From positions 1 to 62,400 of the forward strand of contig CADBXL010000021.1 in the NCBI GenBank assembly GCA_902798615.1: 62,400 nucleotides of DNA, read 5' to 3'. The notes beneath the pieces were generated by a model. That model was not told the DNA's origin and did not search any database. It saw nothing but the letters and a program-made list of their open reading frames with translations. The stretch comes from an uncultured Bacteroidales bacterium. GTDB lineage: Bacteria; Bacteroidota; Bacteroidia; Bacteroidales; Bacteroidaceae. Positions 54,901 to 62,250 of this stretch are shown piece by piece. The position numbers and the translations under genes were made by a program. Positions within the stretch are counted from its first letter, which is position 1, and every line of letters starts with the position of its first letter.

Positions 54901-57900
54901 AGACTTTGCAGGCAGTTTCTGGAGTCAGCACCGAGGATATTGGAGGTTTCTTCAATACCAACGAGTGGACGGAAATATATCATAAATTAGGTTCACCGCA
55001 CTTCTGTGTATTCGGTGGCGGCTATGGTGAGAATACTTTGATAGAAAATAACACAAACGTCAATGTAAGTCTTGAAAAAGAGGAAGTGCTTATAAAGGAT
55101 GCTGATGAATTGCACGACACTTCACAGCTTCATGTACATTTCCCGTCACGTCAGTCTGTGATGGACGTTATTGGCGGTGGATATTCCGGTCCTGTCAGAG
55201 GTGTTACAAATGTAACCGTCGGCGGTGAGACATTCCTCCGTCGTGTATTTGGAGGCGGCTTCTATGCTCCTGTGGGTGCTGCTGAGGTCACAATCAATAG
55301 CGTTGACTGTAGAGATATCTTTGGCGGTGGCTTGATGGGTGATGTGGGCTTTACTGACGAGAGCATGTATAATGCCTACCTTGCTGCACATTCAGACAAG
55401 AAGGGTGTCGTTACGCTCAACATCGGTCCTAATGGCAATACTGGTGAGTCTCTCTACGTGCATGATAATGTGTACGGCGGTAATGATGTATCGGGTGATA
55501 TCCTCAATAAGACCACCCTCAACATATCTGCAGGTCATGTTTTGGGTAACGTATATGGTGCTGGTAATGGTGACTACCTGTATGCTGTTGGTAGAAACAG
55601 AGAGAAGAAAGTAACTGTGAACGAGTATTACAAGATGGGTAGAAATACTTACGACCTTGTATATACCGTTCCTCTGCGAAGCTTCATGACCAGTATAGCA
55701 GCATCTTCTCCAGCTCAGCGCATGGTGAACTGCAGTTCATATCGTCCAAAGGTGCAGAATGTGGAGATTAATCTTAGCGGACCGTCTGCTGACAACCGCC
55801 TTGAACTCGGTGGCGTGTATGGTGGCGGTAACTCTGCTACGGTCAACAACCTCAATGGCAACAAGCCTGTCGTTACCTTCCACTTCGGCAGTAACCTTAA
55901 CATCAAGAATGTATTCATGGGATGTGATGGCGATGCTATGTTTGATGGAAGTGAGAAATACCGTAAGGCATACGAGGATTTGAACTCTCTCCACCTTGAG
56001 GATGCTATCGACTGGAGCCATATCCCTGGTAACCATGCCATCACAATGCAGTATCTGCCTGTATCTCACGAGAACAGACCAAAGGTTTATCAGCATCTTC
56101 TCGACCTCTACTTCCAGTCAGTGGAGATGGATGTGCAGCCTATCGTCTATTGGGCAGATGACATGCAGAACGTAACCATCGGTTCTTTCTATTGTGGAGG
56201 TAACCGAGGTAACATGAATGTGGAGCCAGATGAGAATGGTAATATGGTAACATATACATTCCCGTCAAGCCTTGTCATTACCGATAAGATAGTTGGTGGC
56301 TGTAATATGGCGAACTACAGAATGCCTTACTCTGGAATTCTGCATAAGGGCGGATATCTGCTCGGAGCGCGTGGCAAGGATGCTATCAAGCTTAATGTTG
56401 AGTGTCAGTTCCTGCCTTATGTCGGTGAGAACGGAGTCATGGAAGGTGCCAATGTGTATGGCGGATGCTATACTTCAGGCACAATCGTGGGTGACGTGCA
56501 TATCGACATGAAGTCAGACATGCTTGCCAATATCACTCCTGCGGAACTCGCCGAGACAAAGGCGAAGAACCTTGCCGTGTGCAGCATCTATGGTGCAGGA
56601 TATGGTAGTTTGGCATACGTGCGCGGAAACACTCACGTTGACTTCGGAAAGGATGTGGCTAAAAACCGATTTGCTGCGGCAACACGCTTCGATACCGAGG
56701 CTCATGGAGCTACTACCAACTATATCTATGGCGGAGGTCAGCAGGGTAACGTGGTAGGTAATTCCTATGTCCGCATATATAATGGTCATGTGGCATCTTC
56801 CGTATGCGGAGGCTCTTACTCAGGCATAATGTGGGGTAGCACACACGTACTCGTTGGATATCCTAAGTATTACACCGTGCAGAAGAGCGGAACCTATCAC
56901 TTGCAGCGTACCGACAAATGGAATTCTGAGGTGAAGAACGAGGATGGCTCTGAGATGGTGAAGAAGACTATCAACCTGCTTGAGGGTGATGTCATATCCG
57001 AGGAAGTATTTGATGCCATACACTCATACGATGCCGGACATACTCAGGCAACGACGGGTGAGAACGGTAACTTCTCTGATATCATAACCACATCCGGCGG
57101 CGTGAACTGGAACAGCATCGACATTAAAATCGATGAGGCTGTATATGGCGGAGGTTATGCCCTCGCTTCCGGTTCTTCAGTCGCAGCAGGTACCTATACC
57201 GTGAAGAAGTTCGACGGTGTGGAGAGCCTTGGCGAGGAAGATAGTGGAGAATGGAAGGATGAGAGCGTAGGCACAATAGGATTCGGAGGTAATACCACCG
57301 TATTGGTATGGGATGCTCCAACATCTGAAACAAGCTTCACTACCGACCACATATCCGTTTCTTCTCAGACTATGAACGAGAGAACGGACATCGCTCCTAC
57401 CGACGATATCTTCGGATATTACTACCAGACCACAGACGGTCACTACAAGTATATATACACCGAAGGATATAATGTTACTTCTACCTCCGACCTGCCTGAT
57501 GCTTTGACAAGGGATGGTAAGATTATTATATATGAATACAATGGTGATGGTGGTATGTACGGTGACGGACACCTTTCATTTGCTGAGGGCTTCCGTAGCG
57601 GAGAGCTTTATGGTTACGGCTTTGCTGGCAAGACACCTGACAATGCACGTATAGTGAACTCCTTCCAGCGTATGGATATGCTCCGCCTCACGGATTGTGC
57701 TGTGACGCTGCTTGGTGCTCGTGACTATAACATTAGTGAGATTTCCGCAACACCTTATTCAATAGCACGTGTGGGTGAGATCCAGATGGTGTCTCTGAAC
57801 GTGAGAGGAACTGATGGTAATATTGTTACCAGCACGTCAGGAAACATCCTCGCCGCTACTACCGCGAAGCGTTCACGCAACTATCTCGGACTCTCAAACA

Positions 57901-60900
57901 ACATCCACTATTGCGGTGCTATCTATTCTAACGTGGCATTTGCCGATGACTATCGCAAGGCAGATGGTTCAAAGGATGACGGTACACCTTCATATATAGG
58001 AAAGAAGCAATACTATATTAACACCTACAAGGGGGTATCTGATGATGAGTTCATCAAGCGTAATGACGGTACTGCTGCCAATATGATTGGTATCGCCTCC
58101 GGATATGCCCTGAAGGTGCAGAATATCAAGACTGTGGCAAGTTCTGAGGAGATCATCTATGGTCCTGTGGTCGGAGTCGTGGAGATTGCACTTGTCAATG
58201 TGCGTGACGATGAGGGTGGTGGTTATGTGTATGCCAAGAATATACATAGCCGTAAGGCTGCTGGTGCCAAGCAGTATGCGCCTCGCAAGAAGGCTATATC
58301 TACTGATGCACCAGAAGTGGAAGGTGCTGAGGACTTCCTCCAGACTTCTGGTAACTTCGTATTCCCTCATGATGCTTCCAGGGGCAGATACATCGTTGAC
58401 GACTGTTTCAGCCACGGATATGACGCTCAGGAGAGTCTTGCTGTAAAGGACGATATCCACTATTGGTATGTCACAGGTACTCATTACTACTATAACACCA
58501 CTATCACGGGTTATACGTATAACAGTTCAAGTGAGCCTTACCTGAAGTTCAACTCAGATAACCACGATGCCCTCATGAATCTTGTGGGTACTCCTCTGGG
58601 ATCTGCCGTGAAGCTCAAGAATGTTACATGGAGAAGTGCTCATACCGAGAACTATGAGGGCGATATAGAGATGCGCAATATTGATCCGAACTCTGATGCA
58701 TATCAGAAATATCAGCTTGTAATAGGCGCTACATCGGCCACTACCTATGACGGCCTGTATGACTATAGCGGCGTTACACCTGAAACGGATAAGGGCGCAT
58801 ACTACGTGAACGTGCCGTTTACTTCTTCTACAGGAAGTGAGGTCGGTACATTCGTGGGTACTACTGAGATTGATGGAGCCAATATCGTGCTTCAGCTCAT
58901 AGACAAGGCAAACAACTCTGGCGCTCAATACTATCAGGAGCACATGTCAGAACCTTGTAAGGTGACTATCGACCTTGAGACTGTCGTTTCAGAAGTGAAA
59001 TACACCTACACCATCTATCTCACAATAAACTATGTTCAAGGACCTGACGTTACAGGTACCGTGAAGGTAGTGAACTGTGCTTTGCCAGGTGAGATGATCG
59101 AGGTTAACAAGGGTAGCATACAGATTGGAGCTGACCACAGTATGCCACAATGTGCTACCGTATATCGCATAGGTCCTCGTGTAAAGGATGAGAATGGTGA
59201 ATGGAGATTCAAGAAGGATAGTAACGACAAGGAGATATTCTACACCTACGAGGTGGGTTATCCTTACTTGGAGGAGAAGGGTGAAGACAATGCCACTTCG
59301 AAGATGCTTGAAGGCGTTATCTATGACGAGAGTAACACCACGAATCCTTGTATCCGTATTCCTGCATACTACTTCATGGATGGCTATGGAGTGCAGTATT
59401 GCTTCAAGGTCCTCGGTCTTAATGAGCTCTTCTTAGTTCCGATGGATGACGACAGCAAACTTGAAATCCATAACTATCATCGTATGGAACCTCGCCGTTC
59501 AGGTGGTGGTATCTACGAGGGTGAGGATGCACTTGACCTCCATATTGATCTTGCTGCACAGCGTGCTGCCAACTCTGAGATTCCAGAGCCTCGCATCTAC
59601 ATTGAGGATGAAATCGATCTTCAGAGGTTCGCTTCATTCATTAATGAGAAGACGGATGAATCTGCTGAGGTTGGCACAAAGAATGACTTTGGTGCGAATA
59701 TGCAGTTCGTTATGCAGGATAACGTAACGGTAAGTTCTGACTATGTGGCTCCTGATAACTTCAAGGGCACATTCCATGGTGACGGACATGCTATTACGGG
59801 AATTGCAAACAGCGCGAGTCTGCTCAAGGCTATTGATGCAAGTGCTAATATCTATAACCTCGGTCTTGTAGGCGGTAGGATTGTTTCTGCAAATTCTTCT
59901 GCAAATAACCCGAGTCTGCATTGCTGCTATGAATATGGCCATAATACCGTATATCGTATTGACGGTACGGCATTCACGGGATATGCGAAGGAAGACTGGC
60001 GATATGGCAAGGTGGCATACGACCTCAACCAGTATTATCTGCATAAGCGTTATGTGGATGGTACGGGAAGTCTTGAGAATACTCAGGACTATGTGGAGAA
60101 ATACTACGAGAACGGAGACTACCTCTATTCTGGCTATTCATTCGATAACCACTATGAAGGCTCTGAGTTTATCCGTAACTCGTATATCCCTAACTATGGA
60201 TATGCTGTAACTGCACACGACATGTCTCATCCTATTGATGAGAGCCGTGCTGTGGTAGATGAGTATGGAAACGTGACTTACAGACCTCTCATGAATGAAA
60301 ATCTCATAGCTGACGGTAAGCCTAAGAATGACTATTTCTTCTTCGGACAGATCCTTAATGCAAATACCAAGGATTGTCCTGAGGGTATTGCCAACCTTAC
60401 CGTTCCGGCTGCAATCACAAAGGATGAGGAAAGTGAGACCTTCAGACTCTATGAGGATATGAAGAACCGTGTATATCGTGCAGGTGGATATTATGGTAGC
60501 AAGAATAATAACGGCTTCTACTATAATTCTGATGCCTTTGTTCATGATAACGGTATTACTGCCATCGACTTCTATGGCTATAACGGCTTGAACTATACCG
60601 ATGCTACGAATATTGGCGGTAATATATCACGAGCTACAGGCACAGGCATGGACTTCTATTTCCCTGTTTCTGACTATGGCATGAATGATATAAGCCTCGA
60701 CAACGGCGTAACACGAAATCTCTTGCTCTATGCTCATTCTGTAAGTGACCGTAATGGTGTTCTCGCTCCATTCAAATATTCAGATGCTTATGGCGAGACT
60801 CCTGCTACACCAGAGTCTAATATCAAGGCTCATGTCATTAACCAGGCGGTAACTCCTACAACCGAGTTCCTGCATCTTGTTGAGCGTACTATTGATAACA

Positions 60901-62072
60901 AGAACAGCGAGGGTGGTGATTGCTTCAATAATGACTTCAACTGTCCTATCGCGTTTGTTGTTTCAAATCGTGCTTGGTACACCCGTGTACCTCGTTACTA
61001 TGCAGCAAACAAGAACGATGCTTGGGAAGGTCTGTCATTACCATTCTCTGTGAATAGGGTAGAGGCAAGCTTCAATGGCGAGATTTCTCATTTCTATGGT
61101 GAGACTGATGCCAAAGCAGCTAATGAGGCTAATACCACAAATGTCGGTCATGAATACTGGCTTCGTGGTCTTACCGCTTCTACGCCTGCTGCGGATGCAC
61201 AGCCTATCAAGGCTACGTTCACCCGCCCAGGAGCAGATTTGTTCACAGGTGGAACTCTCACAGGCGACTATCAGTACTTCAACTCTCATTTCGCCGACAT
61301 CTATGGCGACATCTATGAGGACAATAACTTCAGTATCTATAGATCATCTCGTGACTTCCACGGTTACTACTTCCAGCAGGCTTATGTGCCTTACATCGTA
61401 AGCTTCCCGGGTGTTACCTTCAAGGAGTTTGACCTTTCAGGTGATTTCAACCAGTCTCTCAGTCTTGGTGAACATGGTGTTTGGGATGCTGATACCGATG
61501 CTCATGGATTCTCTTTCCGAGAAATTGCCACTAAGCCTCAGAATGTCACATTCTCTTGGTATGGTGATAATCCAAAGGTAAGTAATCTCAATATCGAGAA
61601 TGCAAATCTTATTGGCGTAACTGACGATAGCGCAGTTTCTACTACGGCAGGAGTCGTAACTCATCGTGCAGCCTTCTCTGCCCAGAATGATGATGATACC
61701 TATGGCATAGACGATAGCGGAACATCATTTAGCGGTTACGAAAGGGATATACTTCCATTCCGTACCTATATGACCCTCACTGACCTATCTTCACCTGCTA
61801 AGGCATTTGCTAAGCCTCAGAGCATCCTTATCTATGAGGATACTGGTATTGAAGAACTCCCACAGACTGATGAGGAGGAGAATGACGGTTTGCGTATCTA
61901 TGCAAAGAATCGCAAGATTTACGTAGAGAGTCCGGCAGCCCTTTCTCTGAATCTCTATACTGCCACAGGTCAGCTTGTCCGTGTTTTCGATGTCGTTCCT
62001 GGCACTAACACATACTCTGGCTTTGCCAACGGCATCTATATCGTTGGTAAGAAGAAGCTCTGCATCAAGTAG
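42837..62072 (+). CDS. Giant secreted surface protein (6411 residues) with GLUG, Ig-like and (Y/F)GGG repeats
   Basis: A protein of roughly 0.7 MDa. The signal peptide core is ILSFLLLLFFSFATANA (cleavage near residue 65). Residues about 80-1700 are three modules, each opening with a GT...PY.I block (GTKADPYIISNAAEL, GTAENPYQIATSSDL, GTSAADPYLIGHKEEL), followed by GLUG-like units (GLLGTVSNGEIRNIGV) and closed by an Ig-like segment (YTYEWKVDGTTIG, YTYKWYLNGEEIG, LTYKWYVNGEEKP). Next is a Tyr/Ser-rich stretch and a beta-helix-like block beginning NDENDGKTDQTPVRTWQKAYSL (first half about residue 1930). Residues about 2330-4770 contain some 45 (Y/F)GGG-type turns such as NVYGGGDVANVG and HNIFGGGRDAC. 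Within them a unit of about 500 residues recurs almost three times. The last 1600 residues hold more GLUG-like units, and the end (LNLYTATGQLVRVFDVV ... GIYIVGKKK) resembles a type IX secretion sorting domain. Probably an adhesin or stalk exported with the fimbrillins. Confidence 0.88.
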   Translation: MMKKMIYNKMELNRENKNIKAFGHTMLHFLSPSGSLPTDEGGRRGYCRILSFLLLLFFSFATANAQDPWDGSVASKFASGTGTKADPYIISNAAELARFGEQYNNSTSYYKITADINLGGREWEYHQDKTFKGHLVGDKRNGAKPVISNYKIIVPNNDRCYGLLGTVSNGEIRNIGVSTVSVTFGVNISNSVKVGSFIGNVESGSLVEDCSAENITVNSGSASASTSYCSGFIGRIGNGYSVVRNCSVKVCTFTISGSIDKGGNYATLVGRMDNGSLVEGCSTEDITITANYSLTGPNLSGLVGSMYGSSSSRAVITKCSVKNVTMNIGGNLGKMAVGGIVGWAGKDGNAFGYADITRCKTTGLKIYFSGKLNASAVTADIRIGGMVGKLEKDCKVTDCLLYESSEYGKNYIGSNPNVNVNNTFCRNICMYVGGVVGSTVDQGSTNAANQIVIERCVAYCDFDFTGYKSVETGNLSKNNFVIGGVIGRLYNPYYIPTTLYYSGKVKAPYCVVGPLVGTFLKSKDSNEFIYNDYSGVNNTRANAADYSKWYYDDYQLWLTSSVINSGKTMNGSYTTEGYATIGDVSGWTENSISGTGKKSKTILPYTKNLAYSASNLNIDKAISPNYTENITNFPDYYMYYAQGVNRGSYQGNFNTVLAALREAEDGPFWDVDANGKIVMYEFVATEKMKATDAFKSILTIHNDDGSALPSGYTYEWKVDGTTIGTDSSIETARGMEAKTATVHISNGGSPIGECTVTIPRKEWYDYGSMASAPTNGNGTAENPYQIATSSDLAWMGYHVSEIDAENTEHYVLTADIDLGNAWWSPMNGMEETGVGAFAGVFDGQGHTISNLHIDWEANYAAAANFGLFSIIKGTAAQWAVVKNLVIADAVVSKEASDNILGNRCVGILAGNVKEYSQIENVIVRNSEMKASATASAQNGKELYFGGLVGKINSSSNNYSFLNISTDVEINLSGINVNTASKIAVGGLVGQWQANAKTCVKNVYALGDITIPSGLTNVGSVFGQNYGGLTDAVKATIFYLNAARQNVGTQKELADYATTFLATANETVWAREDLYPWVYSMTPGYGLSYLKMVVVDNNAGLPRLDLHTLEIKGRELDEYTYKWYLNGEEIGSGTTCSVRPSIPSDNLSLHIDVQKNGSTVATLSAAVPMLIFAGSGTSAADPYLIGHKEELLLLSYLSNQSASYEYYGKTTADYNQAYYLLDADVDLTGVTDFTPIGSVKDNYLAENCFRGHFDGKGLSITGMNILWKAGDVNAEVNRVWGLFGAVQGVSGTQKAIIQNLVIKNAVLTHDTGNTSFYYNGTSGTANNCYVGVLAGVVGANATIQNIEVSNCSITDNGSTQYGVAKHRLSVGGIIGRSQYSFASDAGDMNTTTTIRLLVSDCDITINSAKFENGATSADQYKVDVAGIIGSMMSSGASATMPWPNYTYYTGKVKAIGKAMVSPLFSVGAFRNNTRSDYDYYCNLYVGKINAAESDPVSNIFYDNRFKIYYDGAYRDITDSYPAISDNNAQRNPCDMGARTILSHSYYDTKWHHQKDLQDYYYQGVNYGAYVDLMDASAMSAVASAFSTGRSEATFNDEIKAFGFTFGADGKLHLGEVFDITFTDDNLGDASKFVHTLTVTNKLGDEGLTYKWYVNGEEKPYSNSEEIRLGVTPQLVYVKVFRGSDLKYTTEVIELPRGYIFSADYSPKYDFSGSFTVTPDNYFTEGGYTYSYDWQEWSDGTTTNLNYTAQQCFDANRSYIESVTQGSTPVLEANWSADIYANPSNYTVTYKHIMTDVISAEEYAALSAGEQADYMSLGDGTYGKDGGEYTPLSTSDTYTSSSSGKIPLSGGETASGATLSGANENKTYYCTVTATDAQWNTFVANHGTEDIYKDLIAKYETSFTTELTVKYIKSIIVYLHTKNTETINGVSYPSGNDENDGKTDQTPVRTWQKAYSLLKENAPWDENYIVLIGTSSREATCDQDNGNKGFSITSSLQGNAVSETYVQWKAKVDDSHLAKNATITGKWEGVDYGGVIEAYEDGNNGVKYIGLFGDTRFKNITFNHDSRAKHSSYIFCQYHNLEMGDSVQMTGFTKNAPGYGTIDGAKTSSFQIYGGLNNDKRFRTDKGVLDMDAMDASMPHGKEGFTITLKSGHYSCITPAGRQSTSDQINGLMGTPNMPIKCTVTIDIDRAYNDAHNQFGADYDCGIIAASHEGPMYADLDIVIKSGYVARVVNGHMGNQKNFNFDYNGKNYRFPDNTYSGRANILVDPRDGDNSKVIITELYGGSTGRGFTGGITIKNPFYGYSTVTINGGTFTILPENNPKKNMIFSGIFGAGAGGYNGVGDDANPTVDEHIAYWNSDSTVVLYGPYADAKGKFVSVKCYNPNDPTNPYTMVDPAKTNTNIVINGGIFGSSTQPIDGIYAGGSGFMSPSLFNDRGVVPSKYGGNIYGKAGETVSTLTITGGTFYCDHGIFAGGRGTDKFYSEDAYAGTPSDYTELGKTYGNVVLNINGGTMYCNVYGGGAGVAEAKLKNTTTYGTLTNMARLTGNTFVNIGGTAKILSYNGVGGNVYGGGMLAAVDGTTTVNISGNAEIEGNVFGAAQGITNDVSITTIPHTLTPYLLHTPENAKLFGLVNGNTVVKTSGNPSVNGDIYGGAESAITNGSTSITLNGCTLNGNIYGGGLGALTGGASATTATDAQVTASADIKGTTYIKVDKVDYASSSNDYYLYGGGNMASKVEGKTEIIVNDCTTKGQMSVYGGGYGTMAPVSDTYTTINDFATKEGDYGLATIFGGGNAGPVSGGATVTLNGGQVFGDVFGGGNVAPVGTVYPADGTDEEKEDYIRHYPALYGTEISMQGVGPVVYGNIYGGGNKADIYGNAVVNISKGAFAGEIFGGGNGDITTNPISFANVIGSTSVYIDGATVVWNRKWNRTLKRFYDWNGEWGGENWDEFLAGEESAPIFINSHNIYGGGNRACRVMPIADTETGGLASVEVTKGFCGLDLLSTDAWKKAYNDSKNPHFYVFGGGYGAYTSVAETKVYVAVSEQQSEGATTDMQLAKSTNLTIETEDNSQRKKAKRSGGKDSTSIGVYDDSYGVAGNTVLGVLGGGYAGLVIGDTDVKVGGNTYMHRVYGGGYGQLDAYTMLQQGTEIYDGKTRDNLGEVGGNATVLTDGGYIYGDVFGGGAGVESAIVNGTLTDFKDMARVHGMTSVTISGKTQVFGSVYGGGDVANVGEENTSATAEPESRTIFDVEDMFLPPRRYEHANAQSFVNVIGGDIFGEVFAGGNGRRKSEASDYTTLGRVEGNTLVHVADSTLTDGSTIVPTIWNRIFGGCSYGTVNGSTFVHIEGGKLGHNIFGGGLGDAADDAPEAQTNGTYADIKGNTTVKIDGGKWLWNQLADNQGNIVVWKDATQVVANNLSELRTMSAAKFIGLLKKYADSRFFNIDASGKCSFVIAHNIFGGGRDACNVAGKAKVTINHSPIARLTDDEGNSINLLDETTVGGLCWYASISNINNPQFSVFGGGWGINTRVGETDVYVGPGARFDYTGEKLVLKPYDDDVEGTSLKYDGTNEANNERFYFTIAPGNLGKEPYAYINEDISEYVIFENALLDDFNAVGPEERIRLYGSFDGGNSDTHTFLRYRASRLAMSLGALTCAFMDIHGGGFSGYVTGDTKVVTDCQLACRNVFGGGLGSLPTNPSGNETYGEVGGNTSVILHSGFVSLNVFGGGAGVESYKDGDTFIDFPDIARVKGKTHVEVWGEAMPMTSDIPNPDGEGYQTYDKERVLVFGNVYGGGDVANVGTVKTETCEEITLDNQDSKEFTTSVYIYGGGVFSSVFAGGNGRTKNMCNDYTKLGAVYGNTRFCVENTVRKYPYVNDDELDKPVIPYIWNRIYGGCQNGTVYGNTFMDFNGGYIVYNMFGGGWGDVDSLTVNGVKVANPDGITSADVTGNTNIIVRNAEAKVNSLWNSANRTWAVANIVSKNGEQRIYSPQYEPDMKKFSVNHNIYGGGRVACKVGGNTYVTMTKGLIPKTLQAVSGVSTEDIGGFFNTNEWTEIYHKLGSPHFCVFGGGYGENTLIENNTNVNVSLEKEEVLIKDADELHDTSQLHVHFPSRQSVMDVIGGGYSGPVRGVTNVTVGGETFLRRVFGGGFYAPVGAAEVTINSVDCRDIFGGGLMGDVGFTDESMYNAYLAAHSDKKGVVTLNIGPNGNTGESLYVHDNVYGGNDVSGDILNKTTLNISAGHVLGNVYGAGNGDYLYAVGRNREKKVTVNEYYKMGRNTYDLVYTVPLRSFMTSIAASSPAQRMVNCSSYRPKVQNVEINLSGPSADNRLELGGVYGGGNSATVNNLNGNKPVVTFHFGSNLNIKNVFMGCDGDAMFDGSEKYRKAYEDLNSLHLEDAIDWSHIPGNHAITMQYLPVSHENRPKVYQHLLDLYFQSVEMDVQPIVYWADDMQNVTIGSFYCGGNRGNMNVEPDENGNMVTYTFPSSLVITDKIVGGCNMANYRMPYSGILHKGGYLLGARGKDAIKLNVECQFLPYVGENGVMEGANVYGGCYTSGTIVGDVHIDMKSDMLANITPAELAETKAKNLAVCSIYGAGYGSLAYVRGNTHVDFGKDVAKNRFAAATRFDTEAHGATTNYIYGGGQQGNVVGNSYVRIYNGHVASSVCGGSYSGIMWGSTHVLVGYPKYYTVQKSGTYHLQRTDKWNSEVKNEDGSEMVKKTINLLEGDVISEEVFDAIHSYDAGHTQATTGENGNFSDIITTSGGVNWNSIDIKIDEAVYGGGYALASGSSVAAGTYTVKKFDGVESLGEEDSGEWKDESVGTIGFGGNTTVLVWDAPTSETSFTTDHISVSSQTMNERTDIAPTDDIFGYYYQTTDGHYKYIYTEGYNVTSTSDLPDALTRDGKIIIYEYNGDGGMYGDGHLSFAEGFRSGELYGYGFAGKTPDNARIVNSFQRMDMLRLTDCAVTLLGARDYNISEISATPYSIARVGEIQMVSLNVRGTDGNIVTSTSGNILAATTAKRSRNYLGLSNNIHYCGAIYSNVAFADDYRKADGSKDDGTPSYIGKKQYYINTYKGVSDDEFIKRNDGTAANMIGIASGYALKVQNIKTVASSEEIIYGPVVGVVEIALVNVRDDEGGGYVYAKNIHSRKAAGAKQYAPRKKAISTDAPEVEGAEDFLQTSGNFVFPHDASRGRYIVDDCFSHGYDAQESLAVKDDIHYWYVTGTHYYYNTTITGYTYNSSSEPYLKFNSDNHDALMNLVGTPLGSAVKLKNVTWRSAHTENYEGDIEMRNIDPNSDAYQKYQLVIGATSATTYDGLYDYSGVTPETDKGAYYVNVPFTSSTGSEVGTFVGTTEIDGANIVLQLIDKANNSGAQYYQEHMSEPCKVTIDLETVVSEVKYTYTIYLTINYVQGPDVTGTVKVVNCALPGEMIEVNKGSIQIGADHSMPQCATVYRIGPRVKDENGEWRFKKDSNDKEIFYTYEVGYPYLEEKGEDNATSKMLEGVIYDESNTTNPCIRIPAYYFMDGYGVQYCFKVLGLNELFLVPMDDDSKLEIHNYHRMEPRRSGGGIYEGEDALDLHIDLAAQRAANSEIPEPRIYIEDEIDLQRFASFINEKTDESAEVGTKNDFGANMQFVMQDNVTVSSDYVAPDNFKGTFHGDGHAITGIANSASLLKAIDASANIYNLGLVGGRIVSANSSANNPSLHCCYEYGHNTVYRIDGTAFTGYAKEDWRYGKVAYDLNQYYLHKRYVDGTGSLENTQDYVEKYYENGDYLYSGYSFDNHYEGSEFIRNSYIPNYGYAVTAHDMSHPIDESRAVVDEYGNVTYRPLMNENLIADGKPKNDYFFFGQILNANTKDCPEGIANLTVPAAITKDEESETFRLYEDMKNRVYRAGGYYGSKNNNGFYYNSDAFVHDNGITAIDFYGYNGLNYTDATNIGGNISRATGTGMDFYFPVSDYGMNDISLDNGVTRNLLLYAHSVSDRNGVLAPFKYSDAYGETPATPESNIKAHVINQAVTPTTEFLHLVERTIDNKNSEGGDCFNNDFNCPIAFVVSNRAWYTRVPRYYAANKNDAWEGLSLPFSVNRVEASFNGEISHFYGETDAKAANEANTTNVGHEYWLRGLTASTPAADAQPIKATFTRPGADLFTGGTLTGDYQYFNSHFADIYGDIYEDNNFSIYRSSRDFHGYYFQQAYVPYIVSFPGVTFKEFDLSGDFNQSLSLGEHGVWDADTDAHGFSFREIATKPQNVTFSWYGDNPKVSNLNIENANLIGVTDDSAVSTTAGVVTHRAAFSAQNDDDTYGIDDSGTSFSGYERDILPFRTYMTLTDLSSPAKAFAKPQSILIYEDTGIEELPQTDEEENDGLRIYAKNRKIYVESPAALSLNLYTATGQLVRVFDVVPGTNTYSGFANGIYIVGKKKLCIK

Positions 62073-62104
62073 AGCCTCTTCTTCCTGATCTAAAATTATA
62101 TTTA

Positions 62105-62250
62105 AACGCAAAGACGCGAAGACGCAAAGTTTTTATCTCTGTGTCTTCGCGCCTTTGCGTTTGATTGTTTTTCCGCATCGCAATTTTTATTGAACGCAAA
62201 GACGCAGAGACGCAAAGAAAAAATCTCTGTGTCTTCGCGCCTCTGCGTTT
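62105..62250. repeat. Two tandem iterated-word hairpins (word CGCAAAGACG)
   Basis: AACGCAAAGACGCGAAGACG pairs with GTCTTCGCGCCTTTGCGTT (62105-62162); a second similar pair with AGAGACGCAAAG lies at 62193-62250. They follow the giant gene's stop by about 30 bp and may end its transcript. The last 150 bp of the window hold no gene I can support; a GATAAATC word block is at about 62275-62295. Confidence 0.75.
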
